A stretch of 64,000 nucleotides of DNA from the NCBI GenBank assembly GCA_019925095.2, contig JAHHIN020000030.1, positions 62,001-126,000 on the forward strand. The letters run 5' to 3'. A program made the position numbers and the translations under genes. This document shows positions 21,482 through 31,224 of the stretch, piece by piece. Source of the stretch: Dendrolimus kikuchii (Eukaryota; Arthropoda; Insecta; Lepidoptera; Lasiocampidae). The notes under the pieces are model-generated. The model ran no database searches. It was not told the origin of the DNA and saw only the letters and a program-made list of their open reading frames with translations. The number at the start of each line of letters is the position of its first letter. The stretch's first letter is position 1.

Positions 21482-22070
21482 GAGAATAATTAATTTTTAA
21501 ATTAATAATAATAATTCATTTATTTCGGAAATTAGTATTTCCATATCATACATGTTCATATTATAAATTATACCATTGTTATTAAAATTTAAATTCCAAA
21601 ATGAGTACACGGCACAACAATTAATAAAACACATACTAGGGCATTACACCCGCGTCACTATAATTATTATAAATGTTCCTATTCCACGGCGTCAAAGGGA
21701 CATGTATACCAAATGATGTCAAGTATGGACTCTACCACCGGGCCGCGAGGCGGCAGAAAACAAACAAACTCATACATTTAACTGGGTGTGCAGTTGCACC
21801 CATTTACGTAGCAGTGGCGAGTCCCATCGATCTACAAAAAGAGTGAGCATGCTGTTGGTGCTGCCGCGAGCGCGGGCCAGTAGGGATGCGCATCTCTTTT
21901 TAATGATGGCCGCAAAGCCATCGATTCGCGCTTCTGTAAACATCCCTGACGCACTGCACCGCCATGGCAGCCCCAACAACACCCTCAGTCCATTATTATA
22001 CTGGACACGTAGGTCGCTGTATGCCCGCTGCGTATAACTGACCCACAGGCTGCACGTGTAGAAGGACTGA
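21482..22070 (-). mobile_element. 5'-truncated non-LTR tail inside BEL-1
   Basis: A minus-strand frame (through 21982-21770) reads LLGLPWRCSASGMFTEARIDGF, then KRCASLLARARGS, then DRWDSPLLRKW. That is the C-terminal signature of a LINE reverse transcriptase common in moths and other arthropods. A non-coding stretch and an ATT-rich end at 21482-21520 follow. It lies between the protease motif and the reverse transcriptase of BEL-1 and is absent from the homologous part of BEL-2. Boundaries are approximate and no duplication is certain. Confidence 0.75.
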
Positions 22071-22075
22071 CAGTA

Positions 22076-22970
22076 TGCTATTAAGTCTATTACAACAATC
22101 TTGCGTTATAAAGTTAGTCATAGATCCCGTGTCAAGAAATACACGCAACTTATGACGATTTCTGTGAGTATCGTACGCATATACAGAAGCGGTAGGCAAT
22201 AACACAGTAGAATTATTGTATTGCGGGTAGGTTGTAGCAGAGAGCGATAAGTTGTTTCTTTCATATTGCGTTTGAATGTTATCTGAGTTAGCGACCTGTG
22301 AACGAGTATATGAATGTGTATTGCACTGAGTGAACGGAACCGGCGGCGTCGAGTGAGAAATATGATGCGTATGTGCTGAGAGTGTAAGCGGCGCGGAAGA
22401 TTCGGGCGGCGACGAATGTGCGTGCGCCGTCGTACTCGTCGAGATCGGGCGACATCTTGAATTTATTTGTTGCGATATTACGGGCTGGATAGACATGTCT
22501 GCGGATGTTGTATTTTGTATGCCACTATAAGTATTAGAAGTATTGTTATCAGTGTGCGAGTAATCAATGTGTATAAATGTGTGATGTTTGCGTTGACAAA
22601 TTGAGCAGCGATTTTGTGATTTGCATTGCTTAATGTTATGAAAACCTAAACAGTTTTGACAAAAGTTGTATTTAGTGACGAGTGTATTGCGAGTTTGTAT
22701 GTTTTGAGATAAGAAATGAGTGCATTTGTATAGTGCATGAGCGGGAGATATTTTACATATTGGACAATATTTGGGAATGTTTGAGTTCAATGATTGTGTT
22801 TGACTGTTTCGATTGAAGTGTGTTAGAGAATTAGCGTTTTGCGAAAGGTTTTTGTTAGCGGTGTTAATGAAGAATGACTGTGTATGATTAGGTTTTGACT
22901 GAGTAATGTTAGGTTTGTTTGGAATGTAGCTAGGTTTGTTTTGCGTAAATGTTGTGCGTAATGAGTGCAT
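22076..22970 (-). pseudogene. BEL-1 gag nucleocapsid and protease start
   Basis: The minus-strand frame contains an Asn/Gln/Ser-rich stretch, then three zinc knuckle-like motifs (CPICKISPAHALYKCTHF, CQNCLGFHNIKQC and CSICQRKHHTFIH). After a low-complexity linker comes the aspartic protease motif VFLDTGSMTNFI. The order matches Pao-type Gag-Pol. The frame is cut at about 22070 by the non-LTR insertion. A frameshift near 23060 separates it from the capsid part. Confidence 0.88.
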
Positions 22971-23810
22971 TCGACTTTGCTCTTTTATGAACTGTTTTAG
23001 AGAACTAAAAGACGGTATTTTTATATTTCTCTGAGACTGCTCAAATAAAGTAACAGTATTTTATCAAGTTTATTAAGCGCAATATGCGTGATAATGAAGT
23101 CTGAGAGATCTTCAATCTCCAGACGTCGTAAAGCTGCCTCAGCTGAACAAAATTGTTCTAGGAAGGTGTCTAAAGATTGCGTTTTAAAGTTGAGCATGTG
23201 TTCAAAATACTGTGACGCTTGTACTCGAACGTCATGATATTTATCAATTAGTGCATTCCAAATAATGTGGTAGTTTTCACCGGTTGGTGGAACACCTTAA
23301 CAAACCGTCAGAGCATTTCGAGATAGTTTTCCTACTAAATATTGGGCTTTTTCAGCCGTAGTAAGCGTAGGGTTATCATGAATTAGCGATTTGAAGTTTT
23401 CGTAAAACACAGGCCATTTAGTGGGTGTGCCGTCAAAGGCGGCTAATTCAAGTGGCGGCAATTTTTTAGTGAGATTGTGTGCATCACGCGCTGAGTTCTC
23501 GCGACTTTTAGATATTGCCTTTTCGGTAGCAATGATCACACAATACAAATCATCAAATGCGTTAATTTCAGCGTATGAAGGTTTAGCGTCCTCATCTAGC
23601 TTTAAATAATGCAAGTTTAGAGTGTCAATAGTCTCTAAAAAGTCTAGCCTAGTCCTTTCTAAAGACTGGAAACGAGCTAAAAAATGTTTCAAGCGCTGTG
23701 TCAGTTGTAACTTGTTGAGATAGGTCATACAACTCTTGTATTCTTTGGAACAAAGCTTCTTTCTTTGATTCCAAAAGCGTAACCTTGCGTCGTAAGTCTT
23801 TCTCTGCCAT
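22971..23810 (-). pseudogene. BEL-1 gag, capsid-like N-terminal part
   Basis: Gag appears to start at the ATG ending at 23810, in a heptad-rich helix. It shifts frame near 23690 into a long frame (23728-23297) with FDGTPTKWPVFYENFKSLIHD, the capsid signature of BEL/Pao. A TAA at 23297-23299 interrupts it, yet coding continues in frame for about 80 codons (GENYHIIWNALIDKYHD...) before another frameshift near 23060. The TAA is one aligned codon away from a TAG in BEL-2. Confidence 0.85.
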
Positions 23811-24104
23811 TGTTATGAAGAATAGAGTGAGTGTTTAGAGGGAGAGTATCTGCGTGTGAAATATATAATAATAAATAAATATGCGTTATAATAAATTGAG
23901 ATATATTTAAATATGAGTATATATATTTATTTGAATATATTTGAATTGTAGCGGTTAGCGTTTTGAGGGTGTGTAAGTGAATAAAATGGCGGCCGCGCCG
24001 TATGTAATAAAATGTACTAAATATATAGTGAATATGCGTGTGAAAAAATAGATATATAAATAGCGGAGAGTTGTAAGGCTCGAGGGCGATAGAGTTAGGG
24101 AAGG

Positions 24105-24122
24105 ATCCGGCTCGAAGGACCA
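24105..24122 (-). promoter_or_regulatory. BEL-1 primer-binding site, tRNA-Tyr type
   Basis: The plus-strand bases atccggctcgaaggacca equal the 3' end of a typical animal tRNA-Tyr plus CCA. On the element RNA (minus strand) they form its complement, nine bases after the 5' LTR. Minus-strand cDNA synthesis would start here. tRNA identity is from memory of the tRNA-Tyr sequence. Confidence 0.8.
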
Positions 24123-24131
24123 GAGAAAGGA

Positions 24132-24443
24132 TGTGAGGTAAAAGGGTACGCACCTTGCACAAATTTGTCGTGTCCTTCGATAGCTTAATGAGCAGGCACC
24201 AGTATAACACTCTCACATCTTCTAATTTCAATATATTAAAGTTTTATACACGTCGCGGCGCGGATGAATTGATTTTGAGAATTTATTTTTAAATATTTTT
24301 TGAGTGGAGACTTTTAGTACGTGTACGTGCGTAGCGAGCGGATTTTGCAACGTTTCGTTTTTGAAAAATGGTGCGGGGTAGAGGGGGGAGATTTTGGGTA
24401 TGGAATGGGAAGGAATGAACGAATGGAATGAATGGCGCGTACA
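24132..24443 (-). repeat. BEL-1 5' LTR
   Basis: A direct repeat of 17299-17610 with one visible mismatch (ttatacacg against ttacacacg). It includes ccttcgatagct at 24174-24185, complementary in its first seven bases to the primer-binding site region. It is bounded on the right by the residual 47 bases of the partnerless LTR. Confidence 0.92.
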
Positions 24444-24494
24444 TCATTATTCCTTTATTTTTTATTTTTGTTCACATTTAAACAGTGACAAGAG

Positions 24495-25439
24495 ATCGAT
24501 ACTAGAGAGAAATTTAGACTTTTTTAGGTTATCTAGTATTTCAGCAACGTAGGGTAGCTTGTAGGCATCCTTTTTTGTCACAGCGTTTAGCTTTCTGCTG
24601 TCCAAACAAAAACGCAAGGAACCTTCTTTTTTAGGGGTTAGTAATACTGGAGAAGACCAAGGGCTTTCACACGGTTCGACTACACCTAGTCTTAGCATCT
24701 CGTCTAGTTCGTTACTTAGGATTCGCTGTTTTTCAGGTGATAGTCTGTAGTAACGCTGACGTATAGGAGGAGATTCGCCAGTATTAATGCAGTGTTGTAC
24801 TAGATGAGTACGACCTAATCCGCACTTTTCAGATGAGATAGATCTGAACTGTTCAATTATGTTGTCGGCAGTAACACGTTGAATGTCAGTTAGTTCAGTA
24901 TAGGAACGTAGGTTTCCTAAATTTTCATTCAGCTCAGCAATGTCGGAGGACAGTGGATTATTCGTTAGGTTTATAGATTTAAGAAGTTTAGGACATATTT
25001 CAAATTTACGCCAAAAATCAACACCTAGAATTAATGATGACTTGACAGATGGTATGACGAAAGCTTTAATAATATGAAATTTAGATTCAAAGGTTGTTGG
25101 TAGATTTATATAACCTATGGTAGGAATTATTTGACCAGCAGCAGTCACGAAAGAATTTGTAGTATCATTTTCTTGTAATGAGAGGCCATTCGCGAGTAAT
25201 TTTATGTGACAATTATTTCCTAGCACTGTTACTGCAGATCCGGTGTCTAATATTCCACACATTGGTTTATTATTCACGCTAATAGTAACGTAAGAACGAA
25301 TGTCATTGTTAGGTTTACGATCTAAGATTGTAGCAATAGAGTACGTAGTGGAGAAAACTTTAATAAAATTTAACCATTCTTTCCATTGATCTTCACTAGT
25401 TCTGAGGATAGCTTTAGTTGAGCTATTGCGACAATCCAA
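24495..25439 (-). pseudogene. Gypsy protease and reverse transcriptase, N-terminal half
   Basis: The minus-strand frame has the retropepsin motif CGILDTGSAVTVLG and ILGVDFWRKF. The start of reverse transcriptase follows: PIRQRYYRLSPEKQRIL, GVVEPCESPWSSPVLLTPKK, LRFCLDSRKLNAVT and KFLSSIDL. The coding match ends exactly at the agag duplication; the rest is at 15270-16217. A short read-through tail to 24462 belongs to the inserted LTR. Confidence 0.92.
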
Positions 25440-25444
25440 GCTTA

Positions 25445-25961
25445 CTAGTTTTTTGACTGTGATAGCGTAGGATTACATTTAGTGCAATCTGGGTATTTGA
25501 CATCTCTCTTTCCACACTTAAAGCAAGATATAAACCGCTCACGTTTGCATTGCTGCAACTTGTGAGAGTTGTTACGGCAACGAGGGCAATACGGTAGGGT
25601 ATCGCTTCGCCGATTATTAGTATTGATAGCAGCGATAGACGTAGAATGAAAATTTCCGTTACTAGGTTTTATGTTTGTTAGAAACATATTTACGGTAGTA
25701 CTGATTTGAATTAGACGGTTGGTAGTTATTGTTATTATTAGTTTTATTTGTGTAGTAGTTAGGTTTAGTAATGTAGTGTTTACTTTGTGTAGTGTAGTGT
25801 GTTGTAGTGTACGCTAAGTCTGGAGCTAACGTTTCAGACGTCGCTTTAGGCGGCTCTTTAAATTGTGCAGCTAGTGCTTGCATTCTTCCGTAGTTGCGAG
25901 CGAGAGCTCGGAGAGTATCTATAGTGTCGATACTTAATAAGGACCTCGTATGATAGCTCAT
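25445..25961 (-). pseudogene. Gypsy gag remnant with zinc knuckle
   Basis: Two overlapping minus-strand frames (25961-25662 and 25687-25445) separated by a frameshift. The first is rich in Asn and Tyr. The second has CPRCRNNSHKLQQC then CFKCGKRDVKYPDC, zinc-knuckle-like cysteine clusters of a nucleocapsid. A capsid domain upstream is not recognisable in 25962-26755, so gag is incomplete. Confidence 0.7.
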
Positions 25962-26755
25962 TCTTATTTAGCAATAAGAATTTAATGGTGTGAGTTTCCA
26001 TTATTTATTTAGTTACAATTGTAGTATCTTATACGATATTAAAGAGTAGTTCTCAATTAGATGTTAAGTTATTAATTAATATAACACATTTGTAGAGTAT
26101 GGTAGAAAACAATATTCAGCACAAGTAGTAAGTAAAATAAAAAGTAAGTAGTAAAAATTGGTAGGTAGTAAATTTAAATTGTAGCAAAAAAAATCGCAGG
26201 CAAGTCGACGGTTCACCAATAAAAATTATTATAAGAAGGTAGAATATTAGTTAAAAATATGGTCAACGTCGTTATGGCTCTTTTGCCTGGGTGGGTTTTT
26301 AGTCGCCTCTTACGTCATGCCACCGGGCCTCAGGAATTAGTATTCTTTCTCCGTTCCCGCACAGATAGAAAATAACTGCCAGTGCCAGTAGGGACACTGC
26401 TCCGTTACAATCTAAAATAGGACCTAGCTACGGAGAGTGATTGTACTAAAGACTGTGCTATTTAGTTACGTTAGATAGAAAGAGAATTTAGCAAGAGAAA
26501 ATCGCGAACTGTTACGTACAATTCAAATTAATATTATGAAAAAAAATAATATGAAGGAGGTAGATGTAAAAAAAATTAAATTGAAAATTCCAGAAATTAT
26601 TACTATTAAATGATAAAAATTATAATACATATACGTACTAGTTCACTATGCACCTGGATCGCTGCTCCGTTCACAAGGTTATTTAAAAAAAACAGCTATA
26701 GGAAGTCAAAATAAGGCCGTTGGCTGTGCAAAGAACCACGTTAAATGGGCGGCAC
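25962..26755 (-). other. Gypsy 5' internal region, mostly non-coding
   Basis: An AT-rich leader between the 5' LTR and the remnant gag. It contains the SINE-like fragment at 26265-26370. No clear primer-binding site adjoins the LTR at 26755. A tgg-initiated 17-mer on the minus strand near 26740-26724 is a weak candidate only. Confidence 0.5.
26265..26370 (-). repeat. Lepidopteran SINE-like repeat fragment
   Basis: The minus strand reads ggaacggagaaagaatac, then cgtaagaggcgactaa, matching 52862-52946 at most positions. The motif gtaagaggcgactaa is familiar from interspersed repeats of many moth genomes. Only the 5' part is present here; the polyA-ended 3' part seen at 53090-53180 is missing. 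Confidence 0.65.
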
Positions 26756-27839
26756 TGCGTCGTTCTGGGTGTTAGACCCACCGCAGAAATGAGGAGATCG
26801 GATAAGCCGAATAAAAAAAGTTATAATTTTAAAATACAATTTAATTATAATTAACAATACTAGAAAACAACACTAAGGATAGAAAGTTAAATAGATAGTC
26901 AGGGGGGAATCGATGTACCGTTTCACTTTGCACAATCGCGGACACTTACTTTGACCACGGAAGGATAAAAGATAGAAGGGCCTGAACTGTGGTAGTCCCA
27001 CGCGAAGAGCAGAAGGTCGCGCGTAGCTGGCAGCGCCGCCGGTGGTAGTAGGGTCGATGGTTAGGCGTCGACCCGAAGGCGCGACGGAAGGTAGGTTCAC
27101 GTCTCGCACGGCGTTGCAGAGGCCGTCGGTAGAAGTAGACAGGCTGGTAGATAGCCCGTAGGTAGGAGATAGGCTAGTAGGTAGCCCGTAACCTGAAACC
27201 TGGAACGTTGAGTAGGCCTTAGCTACGTTCGCAGACACTGCCTGCCAAGCCTCCGTGCGCACACTCCGTTGGGATTTAAAATAAGCATCGGCCGCGCCGA
27301 TAGGTATGTGGATATAACGGAATGGCGGGTCGATGGAAGCTTTACAGAGCAGTGTAATATTTTAGAAATAGTGCAATCTATATGCAGTTAATGTGCCTAA
27401 ATATGCTGGCAAGGATATAGCAGAAGGCTGGTAGAAAGATAAACAATGGTAACTCACCCTTTAGGGTTTGTTCAAGGTGTGCCCTTTTAAATTTTAACGG
27501 TGAAGTCCGTTATAATTTCGACACGTACTTTCCTTGCAACGAGTTTGGTATGACTGCCTCGTCGCTGGATGCGTAATGCCAAAATTGGCCGATCGCGTAT
27601 AGGGTCCCGCTAATTAGTATCTACGCGAATTTTAGATGCGGTAAGCTATGCGCGTATGTTGCGAAACTTAATGGTTCCGGCGTAGTATTAATTATTTTGT
27701 ATGGGATTTTAGTTTATAAGTTTTATCAATTATATTACTGTAATGGATATATCTATTGAAAAGAGTGTTATTAAAGGTTTTATTGATAGATTCTCGTTTG
27801 ACTTGATGGCTTAAATGACGTGTCTAGCACAACGTCACA
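26756..27839 (-). repeat. Gypsy 5' LTR
   Basis: A direct repeat of 7108-8192 with about 20 differences. It is flanked outside by gtag (27840-27843), which rejoins Jockey-1 ORF2. It carries a 129-codon minus-strand frame (27262-26873) whose counterpart in the other LTR is shorter (105 codons). Confidence 0.9.
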
Positions 27840-27843
27840 GTAG

Positions 27844-28866
27844 TTTGACCTCGCGCTCTAGTTCGCGGAGTCGGACTCTGTTATCCTCAGTGGGATATCT
27901 GTCGTGAGCTCTGGAGGTGGCTCTCTTTTCCCTCAGCAGTACCCTCACCTCGTCCGGCAGGCATAAGTGGCGGTCATCCTCCACTGGTACCTGCCTGGAC
28001 GAGTTCCGCACTGCGGATTGAAGGTGGCTGGTGAGGGCCTCGATTGCCGTCTCCGTGTCTTGGCGGGACTCGATGTGGTCCGGGATGTGGTCCAGGTCTT
28101 GTGAGCTGGTTGCCTTGAGGAGGGTCTCAAGTCTCAACCAATCCACAGAGGTCCTAGTTTCAGATGTCTGGTCTGTCTGTGGTCCTAATCTGAGGATAAC
28201 CGGACGATGGTCCGAGTCTATATCGTCCATCGTTTCGATTGCATGGAACTGAAGGGTTACGCCCCTCAGTAATGCTAGGTCGAGAGTATTTGGGTTCCCC
28301 CAGTCGCGGTTGGGGGGTATCTTGTGGGGGATCATGGGAGTTAGTATATCAAACAAAAGATTGTCTGATATATTTATTAGGACACTGCCATTGGGGTTAG
28401 TGGTATTGCAATTCCACTGCTCGTGTTTGCAATTCAGATCTCCGGCTATTATAACAGCCGGGCCTAAGTTGAATAGGGCTTCTAGGTCTTTTTTAATAAG
28501 GGTTTTATGGCATGCGAGGTATGCTGAGACTATGACTAGAGGTTGGTGGCCAGTCATTGCTAGTCTGCAGGCGGATACCTCCATACCTTCTAGTGGGGGG
28601 GTGACTACAGGCATGCAGTGTAGGGATCTTCTGAAATAGATCAGGGTGCCGCCACCACGGCCTACCCTGTCATGTCTAGTGACCCGATAGTTAGAGATCT
28701 TTGGATCTCTATTACTCGGTTTCAGGAAGATCTCCTGTACTAGTAGTATATCTACTTGATTGGTAACCAGGAAGTCATGGACCAAGTCGCGCTGGTTTCG
28801 AAGGCCATTGGCGTTATAAGTCGCCAGAATCAATGAGCGTGATTTATTTCTACCTACATGCGCCAT
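27844..28866 (-). pseudogene. Jockey-1 ORF2, endonuclease portion
   Basis: The N-terminal part of the LINE polyprotein, an AP-like endonuclease. It starts LATYNANGLRNQRDLVHDFL and has the catalytic Glu in LLVQEIFLKP, GGGTLIYFRRSL, IIAGDLNCKHEQWNC, and DIDSDHRPVIL with the catalytic SDH. It would nick the target DNA for reverse transcription. It is uninterrupted up to the gypsy insertion at 27839 and continues at 7107. ORF1 ends 38 bases upstream. Confidence 0.93.
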
Positions 28867-28903
28867 TTGTTACCGGTAACAATAATTTGACTAGGTTGTT
28901 TAG

Positions 28904-30803
28904 TTACAACGATCTAAGTATTTGGAGGAGGTACGCGTGATCCATTTCGATCACGAGTTGATCCCGGAGGGAGGGTTGAGTTGACTCTGAAACTTGCCTC
29001 AGTTTCCGAGACAAGAGTTGGACCTCTTCCAGGTCGAAGGGCAAGTTCTTGGCGAATTTAGTCGCCAAAGCTAAGTCCTCCACTATAGAGTGGTTGGCCG
29101 ATGGCCCTGAAGGTCCCTTAGAAATGGGGGCGAGGGCGGGGGCGGGGGTGGCCGAGGGTAGGCCGTCCATAACTGGGGCACGCGTCCTTAGCGGAGGGAA
29201 CGCTTCCGTTGTGGGAAGACCCATCCAGTGGTATACCAGGGGGGGCGGGGGGGGGCGCCACGAATGTGGGTTTGTTCGGCAATTTTCTAGTGCCTTTTTG
29301 GGCATTGCCCTTTCCGACCTTACGTTTGGGTCGGGGGGCGGCAGGGCAGCCTCTGTAGTTAGCGGGGTGATCCGCTTGGCCGCAGAGGATGCAGCTCGGT
29401 GTCTCCCGGGAATCCCGGCTGCGAGTGCACTCAGAGGTCCCGTGGTCGCCCAGGCACTTGACGCACCTGGGACGGGATTGACAATGTAGGGCAGAGTGCC
29501 CATAAAGTTGGCAGCGATGACACTGCCGCAGTGTATGTTTTTCGTGTGGACGTTCCACACGAAGGCCAGAGAGGCCACAGACCTTCTCAAATTCGAAGAT
29601 CTTTTTCGCCTCTGGGGAGAGGTCGAGGACAACTAATACTAGGTTTAGAGGCGACTTTGTGGCGTCGCCTATGTGCATACGGTGCACTTCGTGCACTGGT
29701 AGGGCTTGGGACTTAAGGTCCTCTAGAATATAGGAACTTTCAATTTCCTTAGGAAGTCCGCGGATTACAGCCCGAAGGCGTTTTTCTTCTGGCAGGGCGT
29801 AAGTGTAGTAACCGATTTTACGGTTACATAATAGAGTATTTAGGGCGCGGTGGTCACTTGAAGTCGTGATCATAACTTTGATGCCGTGTTGAGTATCACG
29901 GGCTTCTTTTATGGAGATTGCCTCACCTGGCAGTTCCTTAGCGAGTTGAAGCCAATGGGCTTTCTCGCGGATGATCAGGGGTGGCGGCGGGCGCTGTGAA
30001 GGTGGCCCAGGGCGGTTGGAAGGTGCCGCTGTCGGTGTTGTGCCCGCTGTTGGGGCGGGGTTGGGGGGGACCTCCCTCTGGGTCTTACGTTTTTTAGTAC
30101 GATTAACGGTTATAAAACCGTCATCGTCTTCGCGGTCTAAGGGGATGTTCGCGGGAAGCGCGACATCCATAGGGGTAATTTCATCGGCCGGTGGAAGAGG
30201 GGCATCCCTGAGGTTTTGCGGAACTTCAGAGGATAAGTCGATTTCTCGACGAGAATCGATTACGCGATGGATGGGCGAACGTGAACGCGATGTCGTCGAA
30301 CTCACAGAGCTCGAACGCGGTTTTGTCGATGCGAAACCGCGAGAAAACGAGGCGCGCGACTTTGGTGTCACACGATGGGCATCGTCGAGCGGGGGTGCGG
30401 GCGGCGGGCGCACCGGTAACGCGGCGGGTATGGACGCGGGGGGCGCGGGCGCTACGGCAGAGCGCAGGTGGACCGCGGTAAGCGCGGCGGCGGGGGTTGC
30501 GGGGGGTGCGATAGTCGCGGCAAGTGCGATGGTCGCGGCAGATGCGGGTGCGGGGAGGGGGGCCTACGCGGGGGCCCTTTGCACGTGTGACTCGCGGGAC
30601 ACAGGTTTCTCGGAATTAAGTTCCGAAATAACGGACGCCATTGATTGGGACTCCGGAGTCCTCAAAAATTGGTCGAGAGCTTGAGGGAATTGCTCTCGTA
30701 AAAACGACAGCAAACCCTCTAACAGCGATGGGGAGGGCTCCACGCCGTCCATTGTCCCTGAGGGGGACGAACGATATGGTGGAAAAACCACCTGATGACG
30801 CAC
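28904..30803 (-). pseudogene. Jockey-1 ORF1, Gag-like zinc-knuckle protein
   Basis: A nucleic-acid-binding LINE protein. It has an N-terminal segment (30803-30564), a Pro/Ala-rich linker, a conserved middle domain (YYTYALPEEKRLRAVIRGLP, typical PRE_C2HC region), then three knuckles (CHRCQLYGHSALHC, CVKCLGDHGTSEC, CILCGQADHPANYRGC). A further Pro-rich stretch and a leucine-rich C-terminus follow. One TAG interrupts the linker at about 30561-30566. A one-base shift lies in the long G/C run near 29240-29260. Both could be real mutations; the homopolymer shift could equally be an assembly error. Confidence 0.9.
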
Positions 30804-30939
30804 TTTTCACTGCACTGTCACAGAAAAAACACAGATCGACCGGGTGAACGAACGAACACAACGAAACACGAATAACGGACTGCCGAGGCGAAACGGGAGA
30901 CGTGCGCGCGCGACGAACGATAGCGAGCAAATGCGTAAT
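30804..30939 (-). other. Jockey-1 5' UTR
   Basis: 136 bases upstream of the first in-frame ATG, bounded by the 12-bp target duplication at 30940-30951. Non-LTR elements of this type normally carry an internal Pol II promoter at the 5' end; I see no TATA box in it. It reads gtgacagtgcagtg shortly before the start. Confidence 0.6.
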
Positions 30940-31224
30940 GGTAACTGTAAGAGCGCTCAGCGCTTTATATTTATAGTAATGAAGCGGGGGGCGAGGAAAA
31001 TGCCCATAACGACGTCCCGCAAACGAAAACCATGGGTCATAACAATGTAAGGACCCTCAGGATAGGCTAGGATCTAGGGTGTACCGAAATGTGTAATAGT
31101 AATAAGTTAGACTAAGGCTTGGTTTATGTAATATTGAGGAAAATAAAGTAAAGGGGGTGTTACAACGAAGCGGGGGGTCGGCGGTGGCAGCTTCTATAAA
31201 TATGAGACGCCTTGAAGGCGCACT
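30940..31224 (+). repeat. Inner left-arm segment: polypurine tract and LTR start
   Basis: This is the reverse complement of 40006-40288 with about four differences in 285 bases. It includes aggaaaataaagtaaaggg (polypurine-tract-like) followed by tgttacaacgaagc, the LTR start, with TATAAATA at 31196-31203. The segment is the continuation of the left arm after Jockey-1. At about 31225 the match stops and Jockey-2 5' sequence begins, so only the first 65 or so bases of the LTR survive here. Confidence 0.85.

Larger units (their letters stand above)
17299..24443 (-). mobile_element. BEL/Pao LTR retrotransposon BEL-1
   Basis: The element has 312-bp LTRs (17299-17610, 24132-24443) with TG..CA ends; I see a single mismatch between them, so it is recent. 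Gag, protease, reverse transcriptase, RNase H and integrase follow on the minus strand. The tRNA-Tyr-like primer-binding site is at 24105-24122. Flanking ttatt/tcatt is a plausible 5-bp duplication with one mismatch. Despite the young LTRs the coding region has a stop, several frameshifts and a non-LTR insertion (about 21482-22070), so this copy is not autonomous as assembled. Confidence 0.92.
16218..24490. mobile_element. LTR without partner (about 1128 bp), split by a BEL/Pao element
   Basis: The pieces 16218-17298 and 24444-24490 form one unit with TG..CA ends (TGTAACGGAACGTTACA ... AACAGTGACA). It is flanked by agag at 16214-16217 and 24491-24494. It interrupts the gypsy reverse transcriptase gene. 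It encodes no pol of its own, so it is probably a solo LTR left by recombination of an LTR element with 4-bp duplications, family unknown. The start is itself a 7-bp palindrome, TGTAACG/CGTTACA. Small frames inside (16968-17192) are not convincing genes. Confidence 0.75.
7108..27839 (-). mobile_element. Gypsy-type LTR retrotransposon, heavily interrupted
   Basis: Two direct LTRs of about 1085 bp (7108-8192, 26756-27839) bound the element, with TG..CA ends and 4-bp gtag duplications. Pol reads on the minus strand as zinc knuckle, protease, reverse transcriptase, RNase H and integrase (25961 to 13739). Later insertions are a CR1-group LINE (to 13153), a Penelope fold-back (14348-14535), a partnerless LTR (16218-24490) carrying a BEL/Pao element, and a SINE-like piece (26265-26370). 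The capsid part of gag is not recognisable. By eye the LTRs differ at about 20 sites (near 2%), so this insertion is older than the BEL/Pao inside it. Confidence 0.92.
4835..30939 (-). mobile_element. Jockey-1: full-length Jockey-type LINE interrupted by a 20.7-kb gypsy insertion
   Basis: A minus-strand non-LTR retrotransposon. It has a 5' UTR (30939-30804), ORF1 (30803-28904), ORF2 (28866-27844 and 7107-5215), a 3' UTR, and an oligo-A tail at 4845-4835. It is flanked by the 12-bp duplication ggtaactgtaag. Without the gypsy insertion and its 4-bp duplication the element is about 5.37 kb, normal for Jockey. Lesions are few: a TAG in ORF1, a frameshift in a G/C homopolymer, a TGA in the reverse transcriptase, and the gypsy insertion. 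It sits inside DNA shared with the right arm, where only a 611-bp Jockey tail occupies the same position. Confidence 0.93.

Noticed and set aside
24174..24185. tRNA-Tyr gene in the BEL-1 LTR
   Set aside because: Only the first 12 bases match; no anticodon arm or T arm follows.
23725..24231. 168-codon minus-strand frame running from the BEL-1 LTR into gag
   Set aside because: It crosses the LTR and primer-binding site and is out of frame with the capsid motif.
29049..30684. Long plus-strand frames opposite Jockey-1 ORF1
   Set aside because: They are antisense to a GC-rich LINE ORF1 with convincing zinc knuckles; Gly/Ala-rich composition is a by-product of the codon bias.
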